Shown: positions 9,122 through 17,455 of the stretch, one piece after another
How positions within the stretch are numbered: the first letter of the stretch is position 1
Layout of the letters: each line of letters starts with the position of its first letter
Assembly: GCA_963738625.1 (NCBI GenBank)
Contig: CAVTXH010000002.1
Span: forward strand, 372,001-436,000
Source of the DNA: UBA7672 sp963738625
Lineage (GTDB): Bacteria > Pseudomonadota > Alphaproteobacteria > Caulobacterales > Hyphomonadaceae
Direction of reading: 5' to 3'
DNA: 64,000 bases
The notes under the pieces: model-generated
What the model was told of the DNA's origin: nothing
Database searches by the model: none
Seen by the model: the letters and a program-made list of their open reading frames with translations, nothing else
Translations under genes and position numbers: made by a program

Positions 9122-9394
9122 ATGCAGACGCGAAACCCAGTAATGGACGATATTTCCCGCTTGATGCAGGGCGCTGCCGGCATGGCGCAGGCGGCCAATG
9201 ATGAGGCAAAGGCGCTGTTCAAGTCGGCTGTGGAGCGTCTTGTCGCAGACATGGACCTGGCTCGGCGGGACGAGATCGAGGCTCTCAAGACCCTGGCGCG
9301 CTCGGCGACAGAGAGGGCGGAAGCTCTGGAAAAGCGTGTCGCTGAACTCGAAGCGCGTCTGGGCGCAGGCGAGCCGGCGGGCAGGAAGCCCTGA
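9122..9394 (+). CDS. ubiK: UbiK (BMFP) family ubiquinone-biosynthesis accessory factor
   Basis: 90 residues, nearly all helical, with a C-terminal heptad region (ALEKRVAELEARLG) expected to form a coiled-coil trimer. The pattern SRLMQGAAGMAQAANDEAKA followed by a basic-acidic helix is typical of UbiK/YqiC, which assists aerobic ubiquinone synthesis. I kept ATG 9122 because GAGG lies nine bases upstream; ATG 9143 (MDDISR) is the other candidate. It is divergent from lgt and heads a plus-strand run with the YbjN gene and proC. Confidence 0.82.
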   Translation: MQTRNPVMDDISRLMQGAAGMAQAANDEAKALFKSAVERLVADMDLARRDEIEALKTLARSATERAEALEKRVAELEARLGAGEPAGRKP

Positions 9395-9509
9395 AGGCGC
9401 CTGATTCTTCCTTCTAACTCCTTAACCATGACGCCATTGTCAGACCCAGCAACGCTCCATAGCGTTCTTTCATCGGGTGCCCACTTGCCCGCGATTCTCG
9501 GAGGACCGG

Positions 9510-10013
9510 ATGTCGCAACTCGACTCTCACTCCCCTGACTTCACCGACCGGACGATGGAAGTCGTCGAACAGACGCTGCTTGCGGCGGACTGGGCGTGCG
9601 AGCGTTCGGAAGAGGGCGTGATCCAGTGCGCGTCGATGACCAAGTGGGGTGAGTTCGGCGGCATGTTCGTCTGGCGCAGCGAGCCGCCGTCGCTCAACTT
9701 CTCGCTGACGCTCGACCTGCGCGCGCCCAACGCAAAGCAGCCGCAGATCTCCGACCTGCTTCGCAAGATGAACGAGCGCCTGTGGCTCGGCCATTTCGAC
9801 TACTGGAACGATGAAGGCGTCGCCGTCTTCCGTCATGCCATCCCGATGCTCGACCGCATCGCGCCGGACCCGGGCGAGATCGCCGCGGTTCTGGCCGCCG
9901 CGCTCGACGCCGCCGATCAGTTCCTGCCCGCGTTCAACTTCGTCGTGTGGGCAGGCAAGTCGGCCGAGGAAGCCGTCGCCGCCGTGGTCTTCGAGACCGC
10001 CGGCGAGGCGTGA
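9510..10013 (+). CDS. YbjN domain-containing protein
   Basis: 167 residues starting at ATG 9510, which follows GGAGGA at about 9500; an upstream in-frame start at 9477 lacks such a site. It has the YbjN-type fold pattern: an early VEQTLLAADWACER helix, a central beta region with FVWRSEPPSLNFSL, and LLRKMNERLWLGHFDYW. YbjN proteins are proposed sensory or chaperone-like regulators in enterobacteria; the role here is unknown. proC begins four bases after its stop, so the two are very likely co-transcribed. Confidence 0.82.
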   Translation: MSQLDSHSPDFTDRTMEVVEQTLLAADWACERSEEGVIQCASMTKWGEFGGMFVWRSEPPSLNFSLTLDLRAPNAKQPQISDLLRKMNERLWLGHFDYWNDEGVAVFRHAIPMLDRIAPDPGEIAAVLAAALDAADQFLPAFNFVVWAGKSAEEAVAAVVFETAGEA

Positions 10014-10017
10014 TCCC

Positions 10018-10863
10018 GTGCCCGCCGCCCAAAAGGGTGCGCGGCTGAAGCAAGCCGTTCTGATTGGCGCGGGCCGTATGGGCTTCGCCATGGCGCGCGG
10101 GTGGCTGCGGGATCCACGTGCGGCCGGCATCAGCGATCTGATCGTCCTCGAGCCTCAGCCCGGTCCGGACGTTCTCGAAGCTGCGAACGAGAAGCTGATC
10201 ACGCTCAATCCGAAAGCCGCACCCGCCGATATCGTCGTGCTGGCGATCAAGCCGCAGGGCTTTGCCGCTGCCGCGCCGGCACTGCAGGGCTGGGTGGGCA
10301 AGGATACGCTGATCGTCTCGATCATGGCGGGCGTGACGATCGAGCGGATTTCGGCGGCGTTCGGATCGAAGAAAGTGGCGCGCGCGATGCCGAACACGCC
10401 GGGCGCTATCGGTGCAGGTGTCACTGGCTTTGCGCTGTCTGGGGCATGCGGCGATGCCGAAAATCTGGCAACAGAGAAACTGCTCGAGCCGCTGGGACTG
10501 GTTATCGGGCCTCTGGATGAATCGCAGATGGATGCGGTGACGGCGGTCTCCGGCTCGGGGCCTGCCTATGTGTTCCTGTTGGCCGAAACGCTCGCTGCGG
10601 CCGGCAAGGCGGCTGGGCTTGGACAGGCCGTCGCCGATGCGCTGGCGCGCAAGACGATCGTAGGGGCGGGTGCGCTGCTCGGGCAAATTGCAGACTCGCC
10701 GATGGAGCTGCGCAAGGCGGTTACCTCGCCCGGCGGCGCCACTGCTGCAGCGCTCGACGTGCTAATGGCGCCCGGCGGCCTGCCGGACCTGATGCGGAAG
10801 GCCGTTGAAGCAGCTGCGAAGCGCGGCGAGGAGCTTTCGCGCGAGGCGGAGGAGAAGAGCTAG
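10018..10863 (+). CDS. proC: Pyrroline-5-carboxylate reductase
   Basis: Reduces pyrroline-5-carboxylate with NAD(P)H, the last step of proline synthesis. GTG 10018 is the best start: it lies four bases after the YbjN stop and is followed within about ten residues by the Rossmann motif LIGAGRMG. The protein is then 281 residues, the usual ProC length. The C-terminal signature appears as TAVSGSGPAYVFLLAE, with GGATAAALDVL near the end. An apparent ATG 9811 start lies inside the previous gene and is rejected. Confidence 0.95.
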   Translation: MPAAQKGARLKQAVLIGAGRMGFAMARGWLRDPRAAGISDLIVLEPQPGPDVLEAANEKLITLNPKAAPADIVVLAIKPQGFAAAAPALQGWVGKDTLIVSIMAGVTIERISAAFGSKKVARAMPNTPGAIGAGVTGFALSGACGDAENLATEKLLEPLGLVIGPLDESQMDAVTAVSGSGPAYVFLLAETLAAAGKAAGLGQAVADALARKTIVGAGALLGQIADSPMELRKAVTSPGGATAAALDVLMAPGGLPDLMRKAVEAAAKRGEELSREAEEKS

Positions 10864-10880
10864 TTGTGGACTCTCAACAG

Positions 10881-12224
10881 CTAGTCCTCGTCGTCGTCCT
10901 GCTCGCGCATCAACGCCTTCTTCGGGTCGATGTCGAAGGGCAGCCGCAGGACTGCGCGGAGGCCGCCCAGGTCTGATTTCCCAAGAACGACGTCGCCGCC
11001 ATGGGCTCTTGCCGTATCGCGGGCGATGGTGAGGCCGAGGCCGACGCCGGAGACGTTCTGATTGCGCGCTGCGTCCAGGCGGCTGAAGGGGCGGAAGGCG
11101 TCTTCGTACATGTTGGGCGGAATGCCGGGGCCGTCGTCCTCCACGGTCACGACGGCTTCGCCTGCGTTGCGGCCGACGGTGACCCGAACCTTCTTGCCGT
11201 AGTCCGCCGCGTTGTTGGCGAGGTTGGCGATGGCGCGCTTCATCGCTAGCGGGCGCAGGCGCATCGGGACGGGCATGGGCGCGGAGAATTCGAGTTGTGT
11301 GCGGCCGGCGGCGTGGCTGGTCGCGTCCTGGGCAATGCCGGCGAGGTTGGCCTCGACGGGTTGCTCGCCTTCCTCGCCGCGCGCGAAGGCAAGATAGCCG
11401 TCTAGCATCCGCTCCATCTCCGAGATGTCCGCCTTTGCGGCGGTGGAGTCGTAATCCTTGGGCAAGAGGGCGAGTTCGAGTTTGAGACGCGCGAGCGGTG
11501 TACGCAGATCATGGCTGACGCCGGCGAGCATGGCGGTGCGCTGGTCGGCATAGCGCCGGATACGATTCTTCATGCGGATCAGCGACCGCGCGGCGCGGCG
11601 GACTTCAAGGGCGCCGGAGGGCTTGAAGTCGGGCGCTTCCTCGCCGCGGCCGAACGCGTCGGCGGCCCATGACAGCTGGAGGATGGACCGAACCTGATTG
11701 CGCAGGAACATGTAGGACGCCGTCAGAAGCAGGATCGAGAAAGCGATCGACCAGCCCACAAATTGCGGCGAGGTGACCATCACGACACGCTTGCGATCAA
11801 GCCGCGCCGTCAGCGTGCCTTCCCCGGCGGGCATACGTACTTCGATCATGTCGTCCGTCGGTTGGAAGGCGTAGGAGAACCCCGGGCCGATGGCGATGGT
11901 CAGCTCGCGCTCCAGCTGCTCGCAGCAATACTGGCCGGGCGGCTTTGCCGCCATTGCGGGGTCTGTAGAAAAGCCGACCTGCATGATCTGGTTACGGCGC
12001 ATAGCGGCCGTGAAATCGGCCCAACTTTCGGGATGCTCGCGGTGCTGCTCGGCGGCGAAGGCAAGTTCCTGTGCGAAGCTGCGGGAGAGCTTGGCATTCA
12101 CTTGCTGGACGTGGGTGTTGAAGAAGAACAGCGTCATCGAGATGACGAAAACCATCATCGGGACGATCAGGATCAGGATGTGGCGGGCATTGTAGCCGCG
12201 CGGGGTATAGTCGCGCAGGCGCAT
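10881..12224 (-). CDS. Sensor histidine kinase, EnvZ-like
   Basis: 447 residues. Membrane segments at about 13-34 and 155-174 enclose a roughly 120-residue periplasmic sensor. A HAMP-like linker leads to the phosphoacceptor box VSHDLRTPLARL with His238. The N box NLANNAADYG and the ATP lid motifs DDGPGIPP and GVGLGLTI show a complete kinase. It starts four bases after the true end of the response regulator gene, so the two are a pair. The signal is unknown. It converges with proC. Confidence 0.93.
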   Translation of the reverse strand: MRLRDYTPRGYNARHILILIVPMMVFVISMTLFFFNTHVQQVNAKLSRSFAQELAFAAEQHREHPESWADFTAAMRRNQIMQVGFSTDPAMAAKPPGQYCCEQLERELTIAIGPGFSYAFQPTDDMIEVRMPAGEGTLTARLDRKRVVMVTSPQFVGWSIAFSILLLTASYMFLRNQVRSILQLSWAADAFGRGEEAPDFKPSGALEVRRAARSLIRMKNRIRRYADQRTAMLAGVSHDLRTPLARLKLELALLPKDYDSTAAKADISEMERMLDGYLAFARGEEGEQPVEANLAGIAQDATSHAAGRTQLEFSAPMPVPMRLRPLAMKRAIANLANNAADYGKKVRVTVGRNAGEAVVTVEDDGPGIPPNMYEDAFRPFSRLDAARNQNVSGVGLGLTIARDTARAHGGDVVLGKSDLGGLRAVLRLPFDIDPKKALMREQDDDED

Positions 12225-12228
12225 GGGC

Positions 12229-12905
12229 CTAGTCCCCGGTCAGCCGGTAGCCGACGCCGCGCACTGTTTGCAGATGCACAGGCTCGCGCGGGTCACGTTC
12301 AATCTTGCGGCGCAGGCGCGTGACCTGGACGTCGACAGAGCGCTCGACGCCTGCGGCGGTGAGGGCGGCGAGTTCCTGCCGCGTAACGGGGCGCCGGCTC
12401 GGCCGGCGAGAATGGCGAGCAGCTGCGCTTCGCTTTCGGTGAGGCGTACGAGGCGGCCGTCTTTCCGCAGCTCGTTCTTGCCGACATGGAAGATCATGCC
12501 AGACAGGCGGATCTCTTCGGGCGGCCGTTCGGGCGCAGCGCGCTTGAGGATGGCGCCGATGCGTAGACTGAGTTCTTCCGGTTCGAACGGCTTGGGTAGG
12601 TAATCGTCGGCGCCGAGTTTCAGGCCCCCGATGCGTTCACTGGGCAGGCCGCGGGCGGTGAGGAAGATGACGGGCGTATCCACGGTCTGGCGGATGCCTT
12701 TGAGTAGGGAGAACCCGTCCTCACCTGGCATCATCACATCGAACACAAGTAGGTCAAACGACATTGTCTGCAGGAAGCGACGGGCGGACGCGGCGTCTTT
12801 CGCCACGGTCACGTCGTGGCCTTCGCGCGACAGGAAGCGCTTCAGCAGATCGCGCAGCCGGTCGTCGTCATCGACGACAAGTATGTGGCTCTTGTGTTCG
12901 CTCAA
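12229..12905 (-). CDS. OmpR/PetR-like response regulator, frameshifted in its DNA-binding domain
   Basis: Receiver domain at residues 1-120 with phosphoacceptor Asp56 and the conserved Lys in LPKPF. The winged-helix domain begins but goes out of frame after Pro173. The uninterrupted frame runs to 12240 with a meaningless tail. The third frame from 12388 down to a stop at 12229-12231 encodes a perfect OmpR C-terminus (SVDVQVTRLRRKIE, then VRGVGYRL). One extra C in the CCCC run (GGGG at 12388-12391 on the plus strand) restores a 225-residue protein ending four bases before the kinase. It is either a real loss-of-function indel or a homopolymer sequencing error. Overlaps the MarR gene by four bases. 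Confidence 0.88.
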
Positions 12906-13408
12906 GACTCGCCCCGGACCCTCAGCAGTTCGGACAACACGCGGCGCGCGCCGGCGACGTCCTCGGGACCGGAGCTGGCGAAGGCCTGGCGCAAGGCGTT
13001 GCGGCGGCGTTCGGTCGCCTCGCTCGCGAAGGTCATGCCGTCCTGAGTGAGGGTAACCAGCCGCCGGCGGCGGTCGCGCGGGTCCATCTCGCGCTTTACC
13101 AGCGACCGAGCTTCGAGCTGGTTGAGATTGCGGGCAAGCGATTGCTTTGGCGAGGCGAGGCGGGAACGAAGATCACCCACATCCATCGGACCGCGGTCGA
13201 AGATTTCCTGCAGAATTTCCATCTCGGGCGCCGACAGGCTGGCGGGGACGCCCGCGGATTCCACCAGTTGCGCCAGCCGCCGGGCGCCCGCGCGGATCAA
13301 GGCTGCGCCCTCGTTCAGATCCTGGTCGCGCAGATACAGCCGGCCGTCGGCGCCGGCAGAGGTGTTCACCGGCGGGGGAGGGATCGGCTGGGGTCGGTTG
13401 ACAGGCAT
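12902..13408 (-). CDS. MarR-family transcriptional regulator (PetP-like)
   Basis: 168 residues with a winged helix (EMEILQEIFDRGPMDVGDLRSRL, recognition helix near KQSLARNLNQLE, wing DPRDRRRRLVTLTQDG). ATG 13408 gives a normal-length MarR protein; a further upstream in-frame start at 13471 would overlap the divergent ilvE leader. The order MarR, OmpR-type regulator, kinase resembles petP-petR of Rhodobacter (established there; inference here). The ATGA overlap with the response regulator indicates an operon. Confidence 0.85.
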   Translation of the reverse strand: MPVNRPQPIPPPPVNTSAGADGRLYLRDQDLNEGAALIRAGARRLAQLVESAGVPASLSAPEMEILQEIFDRGPMDVGDLRSRLASPKQSLARNLNQLEARSLVKREMDPRDRRRRLVTLTQDGMTFASEATERRRNALRQAFASSGPEDVAGARRVLSELLRVRGES

Positions 13409-13491
13409 GGCCACACCCCGACAATGGGAGAGCGAGACGCGAAACTCAACCCTTGAACCCTCCCAATACATCGTCTTCCAGGACGGAAATC

Positions 13492-14412
13492 ATGGCTGCC
13501 CCTAGCGCTAACTTTGTTCCCTATGACGACCGCGACGGCTGGATTTGGCTGGACGGCAAGATGACGCCGTGGCGCGACGCCAGGATCCACGTGCTGACCC
13601 ACAGCCTGCATTATGGGTCCTGCGTGTTCGAGGGCGAGCGGGCCTATGACGGCGTCGTATTCCGTAGCAATGATCACTCTAAGCGGCTGCACAAGTCGGC
13701 GGAGCTGGTGGGCTACAAGTGCCCGGTCCCGATTGCCGAGCTGGACGGCATCAAGCTTGAGCTGATGAAAAAGAACGGCTTCGACAACTGTTATGTCCGC
13801 GCCTTCTCTTGGCGGGGATCGGAAATGATGGGCGTGTCGGCCCAGCAGGCCTCGATCCGCACCTGCGTGGCGGTGTGGGAGTGGGGCAACTATTTCGCCG
13901 ACAAGATGAAGGGCATCCGCGTGACGATGTCCGATTGGAAGCGTCCCTCGCCGGAGACGATCCCGTCGGCCGCCAAGGCGGCTGGCCTCTACATGATCTG
14001 CACTATGTCGAAGCACAAGGCGGAAGCCGAGGGCTTCTCCGACGCGCTGATGCTGGACTATCGCGGCTATGTGGCGGAACTGACGGGGGCCAACGTGTTC
14101 CTGATCCGCGACGGCGTGATCCATACGCCGACACCGGACTGCTTTCTCAACGGCCTGACGCGTCAAACGGTGATCGAGCTGGCGCGCGCGCGAGGCTTCG
14201 AGGTGATCGAGCGGCACATCACGCCGGAGGAGCTGTCGACCTTCTCGGAGTGCTTCATCACAGGGTCGGCTGCGGAAGTGACGCCGGTGGCGGAAATGGC
14301 CGGGCATCACTATCGCCCCGGCAACATTACCGGCACGCTGGCCGACGACTACAGCCAGCTAGTGCGCGGCAAGCTGACGATAGATCAGATCCGGGCCTCG
14401 AAGGTAGCCTGA
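13492..14412 (+). CDS. ilvE: Branched-chain amino acid aminotransferase
   Basis: PLP enzyme for the last step of Val, Leu and Ile synthesis. It has 306 residues from ATG 13492, the usual size of bacterial fold-type IV aminotransferases. Recognisable parts are HVLTHSLHYGSCVFEG near the N-terminus, the PLP lysine in AAKAAG at about residue 160, ELTGANVFL and TGSAAEVTPV. A GTG/ATG start upstream at 13453 has no clear ribosome binding site. It is divergent from the MarR operon, and the 83-base gap must hold both promoters. Confidence 0.95.
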   Translation: MAAPSANFVPYDDRDGWIWLDGKMTPWRDARIHVLTHSLHYGSCVFEGERAYDGVVFRSNDHSKRLHKSAELVGYKCPVPIAELDGIKLELMKKNGFDNCYVRAFSWRGSEMMGVSAQQASIRTCVAVWEWGNYFADKMKGIRVTMSDWKRPSPETIPSAAKAAGLYMICTMSKHKAEAEGFSDALMLDYRGYVAELTGANVFLIRDGVIHTPTPDCFLNGLTRQTVIELARARGFEVIERHITPEELSTFSECFITGSAAEVTPVAEMAGHHYRPGNITGTLADDYSQLVRGKLTIDQIRASKVA

Positions 14413-14415
14413 AGG

Positions 14416-14856
14416 CTACTTCTCCAAAGCAGCGGCGATGCGCGCTGCTTGTTCGCGTAGCGTATCCATGTCGGCCGGCTTGCCGCCGTGGTGACGCTGC
14501 AGCGGCAGGTTGTCGTAGGTCGGGATGACGTGGACGTGCAGGTGGAAGATCGTCTGCCCGGCAGGCGCGCCATTGAACTGCGTGACGATCACGCCATCGG
14601 GCTTCAGCGCTTTGATGATCGCCCTCGTCAGCTTTTGCGCCGCGCCGAACACGGCGCCGACGCGCTTCGGGTCGAAATCGGTGAGGTTACGGGCGTGGGT
14701 GTTCTTCGGGACGACCAGGCAGTGCCCCTGGCTCTGCGGGAAGATATCCATGAAGCACAGGACCTCATTGTCCTCGTAGATCTTCACGCAGGGCGCTTCG
14801 CCGCGCAGGATCTTCGCGAAGATGTTGCTGCCGTCGTATTCGCCAACAAGGCTCAT
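14416..14856 (-). CDS. HIT family protein (histidine triad hydrolase)
   Basis: 146 residues. The triad HLHVHVI is near residue 105, and the N-terminal IFAKILRGEAPCVKIYED matches Hint/HinT-type nucleotide phosphoramidases. ATG 14856 has GAGGAG just upstream and overlaps the stop of the GNAT gene by one base (TGATG). The longer frame that reads on to 15366 is a shadow over the GNAT gene. It is the last gene of the ridA-GDPD-GNAT-HIT run. The physiological substrate is unknown. Confidence 0.93.
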   Translation of the reverse strand: MSLVGEYDGSNIFAKILRGEAPCVKIYEDNEVLCFMDIFPQSQGHCLVVPKNTHARNLTDFDPKRVGAVFGAAQKLTRAIIKALKPDGVIVTQFNGAPAGQTIFHLHVHVIPTYDNLPLQRHHGGKPADMDTLREQAARIAAALEK

Positions 14857-16064
14857 CAGAAGCTCTCCTCGTCGCATTGGTCGTCCGGCCGACTGCCCTT
14901 CCGGAAGGGCGAATAGGCGTTCAGTTCGTCGATACCTTCCTCGACTGCCTCGCGCTCCCTGTCGAGATAGGAGGCAACAGCCTTCCGTAAACCGCCGTGA
15001 GCGATCCAGTGGGCGGAGCGGGTGAGGGAGGGTTCGTAGCCGCGCGCCAGCTTGTGCTCGCCCTGGGCGCCGGCCTCGACGCGCGTAAGGCCGCGTTCGA
15101 TGGCGAAGTCGATGGCTTGATAGTAGCAGATTTCGAAATGCAGGAAAGGGCGCTCTTCCGAGCGGCCCCAATATCGGCCGTAGAGAGTATCTGACCCGAT
15201 CATGTTGAGCGCGCCGGCGATGGGCTCGCCGTTCCGCCGCGCGATGATCAGCAGGCATTTGTCGGCCATGCGTTCGTTGAGCAGGGCGAAGAATTTGCGG
15301 TTGAGGTAGGGCGAGCCCCATTTGCGGCCGCCCGTGTCCATGTAGAAATGGAAGAAAGCGTCCCAATGCTGTTTGGTGAGATCGGCCCCGGTCACACGCT
15401 CGATGGCGAGGCCTTCCTGCGCCTCGCGCCTTTCCCGCTTAAGCATCTTGCGCTTTCGGGAGGCGAGAGCGGCCAGGAAATCGTCGAATGTCTTGTAGCC
15501 GCGGTTGATCCAGTGGAACTGCTGATCCTCGCGCAGAAGCAAGCCTTCCTTGCCCAGCGCTCGCCATTCGTCTTCCTGCAGGAAGTTGAAGTGCGCGGAT
15601 GAGACCTTCGCGTCGGCCGCCATTTCGACGATGGCGCGTGCGAGCGTGCGGCGGATGCCGGCGGCATGTGGCCCGGCGGCGAGCAGCCGGCGACCCGTGA
15701 CGGGCGTAAACGGGACGGCGCAGAGCAGTTTGGGGTAGTAGCGGCCGCCGGCGCGGTGCAGGGCGTCGGCCCAGGAATGATCGAACACGAACTCGCCGCG
15801 CGAGTGCGACTTGAAATAGAGCGGCGCGCCGCCAACCAGGCTGCCCCTTGTGTCGTGGGCCAGGATGTGGCGCGGCCCCCAGCCGGTATCCGGCGCGGCG
15901 CAGCCCGAAGCTTCGCAGGCTTCGAGAAAGTCCCAGTCGAGAAAAGGGTCGTAGGGTTCGCCCAGCGGGTTGGCGATGGCGTTCCAAGCGGCGCGATCGA
16001 CCTGCGCCATCCCATCGGCGATGGATAGCGAAAGTTCGATCCGTTCTGCGGAATCGTCGGCCAA
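14856..16064 (-). CDS. GNAT-fold N-acyltransferase, FemAB/PF04339-like
   Basis: 402 residues, soluble. The family (peptidoglycan biosynthesis protein / DUF482) shows as PLGEPYDPFLDWDFLEACE, the middle KLLCAVPFTPVTGRRLL, HFNFLQEDEW, RKRKMLKRERREAQ, and a C-terminal EAGAQGEHKLARGYEP. Members are thought to be GNAT-type acyltransferases, but the substrate is not established. It overlaps the HIT gene by one base and follows the GDPD gene by 33 bases, so it sits in the middle of one operon. Confidence 0.88.
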   Translation of the reverse strand: MADDSAERIELSLSIADGMAQVDRAAWNAIANPLGEPYDPFLDWDFLEACEASGCAAPDTGWGPRHILAHDTRGSLVGGAPLYFKSHSRGEFVFDHSWADALHRAGGRYYPKLLCAVPFTPVTGRRLLAAGPHAAGIRRTLARAIVEMAADAKVSSAHFNFLQEDEWRALGKEGLLLREDQQFHWINRGYKTFDDFLAALASRKRKMLKRERREAQEGLAIERVTGADLTKQHWDAFFHFYMDTGGRKWGSPYLNRKFFALLNERMADKCLLIIARRNGEPIAGALNMIGSDTLYGRYWGRSEERPFLHFEICYYQAIDFAIERGLTRVEAGAQGEHKLARGYEPSLTRSAHWIAHGGLRKAVASYLDREREAVEEGIDELNAYSPFRKGSRPDDQCDEESF

Positions 16065-16097
16065 ATCTGCTCCAGATAGATGTCCGGCCCCGGATGA

Positions 16098-16862
16098 CTA
16101 TATCGGTGTTCCGGGCGGCTTTGCGAGGCCGGAGGCCAGCGAAGGGCTAAAGCCTTCGAAAATTGGCGCCGCAGCGTGTTTTTGCGCCAGGTCGAGATCG
16201 GATGGCGCGCGCAGCGTCCATGTGACGAGCGGCAAACCGCCAGAATGCTGGCTGGCCGTGTCCAGCGACGACAGGTGAGGCCCGAGATAGTCGCAACCCA
16301 TGGCTCGGGCTTTGGCAGCCTTGGCCGCGACGGTCGCCGCGCCGATGCGCGTCTCGCCGTCTATCAGCAGGCCGATAGGCCGGTCTTCGGCCAACTGGCA
16401 GAGCCGGGCGACGGTGATCTCATCGAAACTCATGACGGCCAGCATGCCTGCTTGGTCTTTCAGAAAACTGACGATCGTGTCGGCGATGGCGGAATCGCCC
16501 GGCGCATCCACCTTGAGTTCGAGGAGGACCGGGAGGCCGTCCATGACAACGAGGACCTGATCCAGCGTTGGGATCGGGAAGCCATTCGGAAGCAGGATAG
16601 CCTCAAGGTCCTTGGCGATCACGTCGGCGAGCGATCGTGGATCACCACACATCCGTTCCAGCGTCGCGTCATGAAAGACAACGGGCACGCCGTCGGCCGT
16701 CAGGCGCACATCGAGTTCGACGCCGATCTGGCGCGTGCGCGCCTCCTGGAAGGCAGCCAGCGAGTTCTCCGGGACGCTGCCGCCCCAAAGGCCGCGATGG
16801 CCATAGACGAAAGCGGAAACGTCGAAGAACTGCTTTGCCTCAGGCAAATTCGACCACCGCAT
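16098..16862 (-). CDS. Glycerophosphodiester phosphodiesterase family protein
   Basis: 254 residues with no signal peptide, so probably cytoplasmic (UgpQ-type). It hydrolyses glycerophosphodiesters to glycerol 3-phosphate and an alcohol. The catalytic GHRG with the following PENSLAAF, and the acid pair in VELDVRLTADGVPVVFHD, are intact. Its start overlaps the end of ridA by 23 bases, which suggests translational coupling. Confidence 0.93.
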   Translation of the reverse strand: MRWSNLPEAKQFFDVSAFVYGHRGLWGGSVPENSLAAFQEARTRQIGVELDVRLTADGVPVVFHDATLERMCGDPRSLADVIAKDLEAILLPNGFPIPTLDQVLVVMDGLPVLLELKVDAPGDSAIADTIVSFLKDQAGMLAVMSFDEITVARLCQLAEDRPIGLLIDGETRIGAATVAAKAAKARAMGCDYLGPHLSSLDTASQHSGGLPLVTWTLRAPSDLDLAQKHAAAPIFEGFSPSLASGLAKPPGTPI

Positions 16863-17295
16863 CGACTTCGACAGCGGCCCCCATCGGCAGGACCGGGCAG
16901 GCGACGGCGGAGCGCGCGTGCCGGCCCCTGTCGCCGAACGCCTCGACCATCAGGTCCGAGCAGCCGTTCACCACCTTCGGGATTTCGACGAAATCGGCAG
17001 CGGCGTTGACGAAGCCGCCGAGCTTCACGATGCGTTTGACCCGCTCGAGATCGCCGAGGGCTGCCTTCATCTGGGCGATGAGGTTGATGGCGCAGACTTT
17101 GGCGGCGGCTTGGCCTTGCTCGAGCGTCATGTCCTCGCCAATGCGGCCTTTGATCAGGCCATCTGGCGCCGCGCTGACCTGGCCCGAGATGAACAGGAGG
17201 TTCCCAGTGATGACGAAGGGCACGTAGTTGGCGACTGGCGAGCGCGGCTCCGGCAGGTTCACGCCGGCGGCCTTGAGACGTTCGAGTACGGACAT
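16840..17295 (-). CDS. RidA family protein (reactive enamine/imine deaminase-like)
   Basis: 151 residues from ATG 17295, preceded by AAGGAG; an upstream start at 17352 lacks one. Family features are the N-terminal LKAAGVNLPEP, the strand FVITGNLLFISGQVS, GRIGEDMTLEQGQAAAKVCAINLI, and the C-terminal VACPVLPMGAAVEVDAVVEF. RidA proteins clear 2-aminoacrylate-type intermediates released by PLP enzymes. The longer N-terminus places it in a RidA subfamily other than classical YjgF. It is the first gene of the minus operon. Confidence 0.9.
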   Translation of the reverse strand: MSVLERLKAAGVNLPEPRSPVANYVPFVITGNLLFISGQVSAAPDGLIKGRIGEDMTLEQGQAAAKVCAINLIAQMKAALGDLERVKRIVKLGGFVNAAADFVEIPKVVNGCSDLMVEAFGDRGRHARSAVACPVLPMGAAVEVDAVVEFA

Positions 17296-17455
17296 GGGGA
17301 GCTCCTTGATCTGGCGGCCTTGTAGGGCGGTTTGGGCGCGAGCGGAATGCACCGGACCTAATCCTTTTCCTGCTCCCTGCTGAAGCTAGGCTAGGGCGTT
17401 GGAGATGAGGTCGGACGTGTAATAGGCTGGGTTTCCCACGGCCGCGTGAGGTTTC

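Noticed and set aside
14857..15366. N-terminal extension of the HIT protein
   Set aside because: It would overlap the whole end of the GNAT gene. ATG 14856 with GAGGAG and the normal HIT length decide the start.
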